From: Myxococcota bacterium
GTDB lineage: Bacteria; Myxococcota; Polyangia; GCA-2747355; JAKLHH01
Reading direction: 5' to 3'
DNA: 14,504 bases
Assembly (NCBI GenBank): GCA_022710245.1
Contig: JAKLHH010000058.1
Coordinates: 1-14,504 of the forward strand
Positions 9,011-14,504 of the stretch are shown here, one piece after another (positions within the stretch are counted from its first letter, which is position 1; every line of letters begins with the position of its first letter). The position numbers and the translations under genes were made by a program. The notes beneath the pieces were generated by a model, which was not told the origin of the DNA, did not search any database, and saw nothing but the letters and a program-made list of their open reading frames with translations.

Positions 9011-9106
9011 GGTGTCCCCCCTCCTCCTGCCACGCCCGCCGAGGTGAGCGGTCAGGGCGCTGGCGGCTGGTCCGGCCCGCTGAGAGAGGCCGGCTGCGCA
9101 CATCGA

Positions 9107-9137
9107 ATTAGCCTGTCAGAGGGATCAGCGGCGTCAA
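9107..9137 (-). promoter_or_regulatory. Possible sigma-70 promoter of the SBP56-like gene
   Basis: On the minus strand, TTGACG (9137-9132) is followed after 19 bases by GCTAAT (9112-9107), about 96 bases before the SBP56-like start. The -35 matches 5/6 and the -10 4/6, but the spacing is longer than the optimal 17. It lies in the only relatively AT-rich patch of the 147-base gap after the kinase stop, so an independent promoter here is reasonable but unproven. Confidence 0.3.
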
Positions 9138-9157
9138 CCGGATCTCCTGGATCGAGT

Positions 9158-12100
9158 CTAGCGCGCCCCGACCCACTCCGGGATGCGCCGGGTCAGCACC
9201 GCGAGGTCCACCGGCTTGACGAGGTGCCCGGTGAAGCCGGCCTCGCGCCCCTGGCGGACGTCCTCCTCGGCGCCGTAGCCGGTCACCGCGAAGGCCGGCA
9301 CCGCGGCGAGGCCCGGCTGCTGGCGGGCGCGGCGCAGGAACTCGAAGCCGTTCATGCCCGGGAGCCCGATGTCGACGAGCATGAGGTCGGGGCCGCCGCC
9401 TGCGAGGACCTGCAGCGCGTCCTCGCCGCTCGCCGCGGTCTGCACCTCGAAGCCCGAGAGGGTGAGCGCGTCGGCGATCGTGCTCCGCGTGTCCGGGTTG
9501 TCCTCGACGACGAGGACGCTGATGCGCCGCACCACGGCCTCGGCCGCGGCCCGCGCCGTCGCGGCCCGCTGGCTCGGCGCCGGGATCAGCGGGAGCTCGA
9601 TGATGAAGCGGCTGCCCCGACCCACCCCCTCGCTCTCGGCCCAGACAGCGCCCCCGTGCCGCTCGACGATGCCCCTCACCAGGGTGAGCCCGATCCCGAG
9701 CCCGGGCTTGCGCTGGCCGGCGACCTCTCCCTGGTGGAAGATCTCGAAGAGGCGATCGAGCGCGGCCTGCTCGAGTCCGAGGCCCGTGTCGGCGACGACG
9801 ATCCGCCCCTGGGTCTCGCGGCGCTCCGCCGCCACTCGGATGCTGCCTCCCGGCCGCGTGAACTTCACCGCGTTCGAGAGGAGGTTGGAGACCGCCTGCT
9901 GCAGTCGATCGACGTCGCCGTGCACCCAGAGCTCCGGCTCGAGCGCACAGCTCACGGTCAGCCCCGCCTCGCGGGCCTCGGCCTCGTGCGACTGGCAGGC
10001 GGCGCTGACCGCGCCGGCGAGCTCGACCGGCGCCCGCTGCAGGTGGAGCCTCCCGCGCTGAAGGCGCGAGAGGTCGAGGAGGTCGTTGATGAGCCGGGCC
10101 TGGAGCCGGGTGTTGCGCTCGACGATCTCGAGCGCGCGGCTGGCGCGTTCATCGGCCGGCGCGGTCGCGCGCAGGAGGTGGAGGCCCGAGGTGATGGCGC
10201 TGAGCGGGTTCCGGAGCTCGTGCGAGATGAGCGCGACGAACTGGTCCTTCGCCTGGTTCGCCTCCTCGGCCTCCCGGCGCGCCCGCTGCTCGGCGCCAGC
10301 GAGCGCGGTGCTCTGCTCGATCAGCCGCCGCATCCGCTCCTGCGCCGCGCGCTGCTCGGTCACGTCGGTGTTGGTGCCGAACCAGCGCACCACCCGGCCC
10401 GCCGCGTCGCGGACGGGGAGCGCGCGGGAGAGGAACCAGCGGAACTCGCCGTCCTGGCCGCGGAGGGGGAAGGTGTCCTCCCAGGGCTCGCCGGTCGCGA
10501 GGTGGCGCTTGAACTTCTCGATGACGCGCTCGATGTGGTCAGGGTGGTGGACCTCTCGCCAGCCCCAGCCCTCCATGTCCTCGAACGTCGTCCCCGTGTA
10601 GTCGTACCAGCGCTGGTTGTACCAGAAGAGCGCGCCCGTCTCGTCGGCCATCCAGGCCAGCTGGGCGATGTTGTCCGCCAGGGTGCGGAAGCGGTCCTCG
10701 CTCTCGCGCAGCGCGTCCTCGGCCCGCTTGCGCTCGGTGATGTCCACGGCGGCGCAGCCGACGGTGTTCTCGTCCACGCGGAAGAGCGTGAGCATGAGCG
10801 AGTGACCCTCGAGCGAGGCCTCGTGCCGCTCCGCCTCGCCGCTCTCGAGGACCCGCCGCAGGCGGGCGTGCAGGGCCGTGAACCGGGAGGGCAGCCGCCC
10901 TCGCAGGGCGCTGCCGACGAGCGCCTCGCGGCCCAGGCGGAGCACCTCGAGCGCCGCGTCGTTCGCGTCGATGAAGCGCCAGTCGACGGCCTCGCCGCCC
11001 CGATCGCGGATGGCCTCGAGGACGAGGAGGTAGTCCCCGACGTTGGCCGCCACCGTGCGGGCGCGCCCCTCGCTCGCGAGCAGGCGCTGCTGGCTCTCGC
11101 GCAGCGCCTCCTCGGCCCGCCTCCGCTCGGTGACGTCGACGCCCGTGGCGACGATGAACCTCACCGCCCCGCGCTCGTCGAAGATCGCCGTGTTCTCCCA
11201 GGCCAGGCGTCGCAGCGTGCCGTCGCGCCCCTGCCAGTGGTTCTCGTGAGCGGAGGGCAAGCGCCCCGTCGCGAGCTGCTCGACCACAGCGCGCACCTGC
11301 GGGAGCTCCTCGGCGGGGATCAGCCGGTCGATCGACTCGCCGAGCACCTCGGCCTCGCGGTAGCCGCTCACCGCCTCGCAGGCGCGGTTGAAGCGGACGA
11401 TCCTCCCCTCGCGGTCGAGGACGACGACGAGGCTCGCCGTGGTGTCGAGCACCGCCGAGGTGAAGTCCCGCTCGGCGCGGAGCTCCTGGTCGGCGCGCTT
11501 GCGGTCGCTGATGTCCAGCGTGACGCCGACGAAGCGCACGGGCCGGCCCTCGGGGTCGAAGCTGACGCGACCCCAGGCCGCGAGCCAGCGCTCCTGGCCG
11601 TCCTCGCGGCCGATGGTCCGGAACTCCGTCGCGTACTGGCCGCCGCTGCCGGGGCGCAGCGCGCCCTGCACGGCGGCGTGGACGCGGTCGCGGTCCGTCG
11701 GGTGGAGCCCGCGCAGGAAGGTCGCGTAGCTGACCTCGGCCCCCGGCGGCACGCCGAAGTGGCGCTTGACCTGGGCGGACCACTCGAGCCGCCCCGTCTG
11801 CGGGTAGTAGTCGAAGGCGCCGAGCTCGGTGGCGTCGATGACCAGGCGGAGCCGCTCCTCCCGCTCGCGCAGCGTCGCCTCGGCCAGCGCGCGCTCGCGC
11901 TCGGCGACGGCGGTGGCCTGGACCCGGCTCGTCGTCTCGACCAGCGTGACGAGGCACCCGGCGACCGCTCCGCACTCGCCGCGCACGGGGCTGTAGCAGA
12001 GGGTGAAGTAGGCGTCCTCGCGGCGGTCGCGGCGGTCGATGGGGAAGATCTGGTCCTCGAGGTAGACCGCCTCGCCGCGGTCGAGGACGGCGGCGAAGAT

Positions 12101-12454
12101 GGGCTGGTTGATGTGCCAGACCTCGGGCCAGATCTCGCGCGTCGAGCGGCCGAGCGCCCGCGGGTGCCTCTCGCCTGCGATCTCGCGGTAGGCGTCGTTG
12201 TAGAGGAGGAGGAGCTCGCGGCCCCAGAGGAGCGCCATGGGGAGGCGACTCTCGACGACCAGGGCCACCATGGTGCGCAGAGGGTGCGGCCACCGCTCGC
12301 GCGGACCGAGCGGCGTGACCGTCCAGTCCGTCGTGCGGATCAGCTCGCCGAGCTCGCCGCCGCCGACGAGCCAGTCCGGCGCGGCTGCATCGCGAGTCGG
12401 CGTCACCGGGTGTCGCTCTGCGAGAAGGTCACGAGGCCGCTCACCCAGATCCAT
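9158..12454 (-). CDS. Soluble five-PAS hybrid sensor histidine kinase with C-terminal receiver
   Basis: 1098 aa. Five PAS-type sensor domains lie at about 55-180, 203-320, 330-445, 465-577 and 585-705, each ending in a D(I/V)(T/S)(E/D)R-like linker; the first has the TPLGPRERWP...YNDAYR form. The HisKA helix follows with ALISHELRNP and phospho-acceptor His745. The HATPase domain has its N box around Asn857/Asn861, G1 at D889-TGLG and G2 GLGIGL at 918-923. The receiver is at about 977-1092 with acidic Glu984/Asp985, phospho-acceptor Asp1028, Thr1058 and Lys1080. All catalytic residues are present. No membrane segment is seen, so it senses an internal cue. No DNA-binding regulator is adjacent, so its target is unknown. 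The ATG at 12454 has AGGAG 7 bases upstream; 70 extra open codons upstream are low-complexity and unlikely. Confidence 0.96.
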   Translation of the reverse strand: MDLGERPRDLLAERHPVTPTRDAAAPDWLVGGGELGELIRTTDWTVTPLGPRERWPHPLRTMVALVVESRLPMALLWGRELLLLYNDAYREIAGERHPRALGRSTREIWPEVWHINQPIFAAVLDRGEAVYLEDQIFPIDRRDRREDAYFTLCYSPVRGECGAVAGCLVTLVETTSRVQATAVAERERALAEATLREREERLRLVIDATELGAFDYYPQTGRLEWSAQVKRHFGVPPGAEVSYATFLRGLHPTDRDRVHAAVQGALRPGSGGQYATEFRTIGREDGQERWLAAWGRVSFDPEGRPVRFVGVTLDISDRKRADQELRAERDFTSAVLDTTASLVVVLDREGRIVRFNRACEAVSGYREAEVLGESIDRLIPAEELPQVRAVVEQLATGRLPSAHENHWQGRDGTLRRLAWENTAIFDERGAVRFIVATGVDVTERRRAEEALRESQQRLLASEGRARTVAANVGDYLLVLEAIRDRGGEAVDWRFIDANDAALEVLRLGREALVGSALRGRLPSRFTALHARLRRVLESGEAERHEASLEGHSLMLTLFRVDENTVGCAAVDITERKRAEDALRESEDRFRTLADNIAQLAWMADETGALFWYNQRWYDYTGTTFEDMEGWGWREVHHPDHIERVIEKFKRHLATGEPWEDTFPLRGQDGEFRWFLSRALPVRDAAGRVVRWFGTNTDVTEQRAAQERMRRLIEQSTALAGAEQRARREAEEANQAKDQFVALISHELRNPLSAITSGLHLLRATAPADERASRALEIVERNTRLQARLINDLLDLSRLQRGRLHLQRAPVELAGAVSAACQSHEAEAREAGLTVSCALEPELWVHGDVDRLQQAVSNLLSNAVKFTRPGGSIRVAAERRETQGRIVVADTGLGLEQAALDRLFEIFHQGEVAGQRKPGLGIGLTLVRGIVERHGGAVWAESEGVGRGSRFIIELPLIPAPSQRAATARAAAEAVVRRISVLVVEDNPDTRSTIADALTLSGFEVQTAASGEDALQVLAGGGPDLMLVDIGLPGMNGFEFLRRARQQPGLAAVPAFAVTGYGAEEDVRQGREAGFTGHLVKPVDLAVLTRRIPEWVGAR

Positions 12455-12764
12455 CCACGCGCTCCTGCCACACCCCGTTCTTAGCGGACCCGCCTCGCCC
12501 GGCAAGGCAGGGGGCAAGGAAAACCGCCTGCTCGGCCTTCGTGCTGGCGTGGGCGGGAGCCCCCCGGCGCGGGCGAAACTTGGCCCGGAGGAGCAGGCGC
12601 TTGCCCCCCCGCGGCGACGCGCTCTGGATGGCCATGGCGCCCTTGCTGTGACCAGCAGGCACACCTGGTCGTCGGCGCGCGCTGTGAGCTGGTGCTACAG
12701 TGAACGCGCGGTTGACTGGAACAGTGGGTGAAGGTCGTGACCGACGAGGTCTCCGCGACGCACT
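12455..12764. other. Gene-free stretch between the histone-like gene and the kinase
   Basis: 310 bases in which I find no convincing gene on either strand. Short open frames exist but have no ribosome site or recognisable protein character. It should hold the end of the histone-like transcript and the leader of the kinase gene. Its main feature is a long imperfect inverted repeat at 12510-12608. I see no clear T-tailed terminator and no convincing promoter for the minus strand. Confidence 0.6.
12510..12608. other. Long imperfect inverted repeat upstream of the kinase (possible structured RNA)
   Basis: The right arm 12591-12608 (GAGCAGGCG then CTTGCCCCC) is an exact reverse complement of two left-arm blocks, GGGGGCAAG (12510-12518) and CGCCTGCTC (12525-12533), separated by a 6-base bulge: 18 pairs in all. 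Pairing can continue inward with GGCC at 12534-12537 against 12582-12585 and TTCG (12538-12541) against CGAA (12574-12577). The remaining loop is GC-rich and can fold. The element begins 55 bases upstream of the kinase ATG. No T tract follows on either strand, so it is not a classic terminator. It matches no riboswitch class I recognise. Confidence 0.5.
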
Positions 12765-13094
12765 CTACCTGGTCTCGGCCGCGGGCTTGAACGGGGCGGC
12801 GACCTGTTGCGCGACCGCCTTCGCGGCGCGCGCGATCTGACTCGCGACCTTCTTCGCGAGATTCGCGATCCGCTCGCCAGCCGACTTCCTGGTCTTCTTC
12901 ACCGCGGCGGTGGACTTCGCCACGACCTTCTTGACCGCCTTGCTGGCCGCGGCCTTCGCCGTCGCCGCCTTCCCGCTCGCCGACTTCGCCGCCGAGGTAG
13001 CTCTGGCCACGGTCTTCTTGACCGCCGTCTTGGCCTTGGTCGTGGTCGGCCTGGCCGCGTCCTTGGTGCCTTGCTTCGAGATCTTGGTTGCCAT
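12765..13094 (-). CDS. Lys/Ala-rich histone H1-like protein
   Basis: 109 aa, of which about 33 are Ala and 21 Lys, giving a strongly basic low-complexity protein. Residues about 1-75 are KT/KA/AAK-type repeats (TTTKAKTAVKKTVARATSAA), resembling bacterial histone-H1-like proteins and the C-terminal tail of eukaryotic H1. Residues about 74-102 (ERIANLAKKVASQIARAAKAV) look like an amphipathic helix. It probably binds DNA and compacts or organises the nucleoid. Start evidence is good: AAGGAG lies about 7 bases upstream of the ATG. It stands alone, 149 bases after the START-like gene and 310 bases before the kinase. Plain low-complexity translation by chance is unlikely given the Lys content in such GC-rich DNA. 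Exact family membership cannot be settled by eye. Confidence 0.85.
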   Translation of the reverse strand: MATKISKQGTKDAARPTTTKAKTAVKKTVARATSAAKSASGKAATAKAAASKAVKKVVAKSTAAVKKTRKSAGERIANLAKKVASQIARAAKAVAQQVAAPFKPAAETR

Positions 13095-13243
13095 CGCGTT
13101 TCTCCTTGCTCACTCGGGTTGGCGAACAGCCTTCGGGTTGCTGCGCGGTCTGCCTCGGAGCACTTGCTCTCGAGCGGAGGGAGCCTCGCGGAATGCAACG
13201 GCAGACGCGCACACTGCCACGACCACTGAGGCCGCCTCGACGA

Positions 13244-13907
13244 TCATTTGAGAGGAAACCAGGCGACCTTCCTCTCCGCCGAGCGGGACAGGAGCCCGCG
13301 GATGGCCTGGATCAGGTTCGGCAGCTCCTTGGCAGAGGTCGTCCGGACCATCCACTTCGGCACCCAGCCGCCCAGGTCCATGCTCACAGTGAGCCGGACC
13401 AGGCTCGCCCGGCCACCGGCGACCGGCCTCACCAGCCAGCTCCCCTGGTGGCGCGTCACCCGCACCACCCCCCCGGCGGCGTGGCGGCCCGTCGCCGATC
13501 GCGCTGTACTTGATCCAGCTGACCTCGCGGTCGCGTCCCCAGGTCACCTGGAGCGTGAAGTCGCGATCGCTGAGGAGCGAGATGTTGAGCCGCTGATAGA
13601 CCTGCAGCCAGCCCTGCCGATGGGCGAGCACCCGGCTCTCCGAGAGGCGCTTGATATGGCCCACCTGGCTCGGGTAGTCGAGCAGCGTCGCCATCACCTG
13701 CTCGGGGGCGGCGGGGAGCTGGACTTCCGCGCCCAGCCGGATCTCCGAGGCGGTCTGGTGCTTGTAGACGGTCACTCCATCCCGCTCCCCGATCCACGTG
13801 TAGCCGCGATCCTGGAACGCGACGCCGAAGGGCACTTGCTCGGCGAGGACCGGGCGGCCGAGGAGCACAGAGAGGCAAGTCGCCGCTGTCAGCCAGAGCC
13901 TACGCAT
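13244..13907 (-). CDS. Secreted SRPBCC/START-like protein, frameshifted at a G run
   Basis: About 220 aa once one frame break is repaired. The N-terminus is a signal peptide (MRRLWLTAATCLSVLLGRPV, cut likely after VLA at 22). It is followed by GVTVYKHQTASEIRLGAEVQLPAAPEQVMATLLDYPSQVGHIKRL (about 44-88) and YQRLNISLLSDRDFTL (about 104-119), typical of START/polyketide-cyclase-like lipid-binding folds. The frame then breaks near residue 146 at seven G (13468-13474). The missing half is in another frame: VVRVTRHQGSWLVRPV, then VSMDLGGWVPKWMVRTTSAKELPNLIQAIRGLL, ending at 13244. Removing one G joins them as ...RRRGVVRVTRHQGSW. Read as written, the frame runs on to 13110 and gives a Gly/Pro/Arg-rich tail unlike any domain. 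A sequencing indel is most likely; a real mutation or slippage site is possible. Confidence 0.75.
13468..13474 (-). other. Seven-G homopolymer at the frame break of the START-like gene
   Basis: A run of seven C on the plus strand (G on the coding strand) lies exactly where the coding potential switches frames. Six G would restore one continuous START-like reading frame. Confidence 0.7.
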
Positions 13908-14078
13908 CGTCCCGCTCGCTCATCGCCCACCTCGATTGATCCGATCTCGGTGTTGCATCAGGCGAGCCAGGCGCGCAGGGCAGATGCCCCGGGTGCGTCA
14001 GCCGAGCGTGATCGTCGTGGGATTTCAGGCGCACCGATGGGAGGCAGCGCCCACGCGGCTCAACGCCTCAGGGGCGGC

Positions 14079-14504
14079 TCAGGGCATGCCGCCTCCGGCC
14101 TTGCTGATGGTCGCGTTGAAGGAGGGGTCGGCCGCGAGCTGCGCCATGCCGGCCTTGATCTCGTCGCCGGCGGCCCGGACACCCGGCGCGGACGCCCCCC
14201 GGCGCAGACACCTCCTCCGCCGAGTTCAGCTGCCCGAGGCAGGTCGCCGCGCGTAGATCTCCGCGAGCAGCTCCCGGATCGGCATGTGGATCGGGTTCCG
14301 CGAGCAGCAGAGGTTGTGTCCCTTGCCGGGCCGCCACTGCAACGTGCCGTCGGTGAGCTCCCCCGCGGGGGTGTTGGTGCACCCGAGGAGGTCCCAGGTG
14401 CCGACGTACTGGTGCACGTTCTCGAAGCGGTCGGGAAACGAGACGCCGCAGCCGAAGGTGACCACCGCCGTCTCCTTATAGAGCCGGAAAAGGTCACACT
14501 GCGC
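14079..14504 (-). pseudogene. Unrecognised Cys-rich protein, C-terminal part, frame-disrupted and cut by window edge
   Basis: The frame is open from the window edge, so the gene starts outside. The first 92 visible residues include ETAVVTFGCGVSFPDRFENV, HQYVGTWDLLGCTNTPAGEL and GKGHNLCCSRNPIHMPIREL, with five Cys, and stop at 14226. Coding character continues past that stop. One frame over reads ATCLGQLNSAEEVSAPG, and the original frame then resumes as VRAAGDEIKAGMAQLAADPS and FNATISKAGGGMP, ending at 14079. One added base near 14246-14250 and one removed from the six-G run at 14193-14198 would give a continuous protein of about 141 visible residues. I recognise no family. It may be a true pseudogene, a consensus with indel errors, or a protein that really ends at 14226. 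Confidence 0.5.

Noticed and set aside
9044..12484. Plus-strand open frame of more than 1100 codons opposite the kinase
   Set aside because: The kinase on the minus strand has every catalytic motif; the plus frame is a repetitive shadow (repeated PAS antisense).
12441..12662. 73-codon minus-strand frame upstream of the kinase
   Set aside because: It spans the inverted repeat and the kinase start, has no ribosome site and no protein character I recognise.
12712..12740. TTGACT on the plus strand as a promoter
   Set aside because: There is no suitable -10 box at a normal spacing and no plus-strand gene downstream.
13110..13243. C-terminal extension of the START-like protein as written
   Set aside because: Gly/Pro/Arg-rich tail in the shifted frame; the proper domain continuation lies in another frame and ends at 13244.
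14055..14081. 8-base direct repeat GCGGCTCA (14055-14062 and 14074-14081)
   Set aside because: Too short and too close to a GC-rich gene end to mean more than chance; no insertion-sequence features lie beside it.

Overview
This is a very GC-rich bacterial window in which every supportable gene lies on the minus strand, so genes read from high to low coordinates. The third-position G/C bias is strong enough that antisense frames stay open for more than 1 kb. The gene content is a bacterial A/V-type ATPase, a selenium-binding-protein-like protein, a many-PAS hybrid kinase, a Lys/Ala-rich histone-H1-like protein and a secreted START-like protein. This fits a Myxococcota or other former Deltaproteobacteria-like genome best, but that assignment is inference from gene content only.

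Layout in transcription order (right to left). (1) 14504-14079: the 3' part of an unrecognised Cys-rich protein, running in from outside the window and broken by a stop; its end looks like it needs two compensating frameshifts. (2) 13907-13244: a secreted SRPBCC/START-like protein whose frame is broken at a run of seven G. (3) 13094-12765: a 109-aa Lys/Ala-rich histone-H1-like protein. (4) 12764-12455: a 310-base gene-free stretch containing a long imperfect inverted repeat just upstream of the kinase. (5) 12454-9158: a soluble five-PAS hybrid histidine kinase with a C-terminal receiver. (6) 9010-7610 and 7613-6939: an SBP56/methanethiol-oxidase-family protein whose stop overlaps the start of a membrane protein with a His-rich loop. 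(7) 6827 to the left edge: an A/V-type ATPase operon in the order H-C-I-K-F-E-A-B, with B cut by the window edge and D presumably beyond it.

The ATPase genes form one tightly coupled unit. C/I, F/E and A/B overlap by 8 bases, I/K and E/A overlap by 4, and K/F are 8 bases apart. Together they encode the catalytic head (A, B), the peripheral stalks (E, H), central-stalk parts (F, C) and the membrane motor (I, K). The order differs from the usual H-I-K-E-C-F-A-B-D: C has moved ahead of I, and F precedes E. Subunit E ends in a Ser-Thr-Gly repeat tail encoded by a 9-bp DNA repeat, and subunit I carries two repeat-encoded low-complexity stretches. The SBP56-like protein and its overlapping membrane partner look like a two-gene metal or sulfur module.

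The two rightmost genes both have frame breaks, at least two of them in G runs, while the genes from about 13.1 kb leftwards are intact. Local consensus indel errors are the simplest explanation, with real decay as the alternative. I see no tRNA, rRNA, insertion sequence, CRISPR array or recognisable riboswitch.
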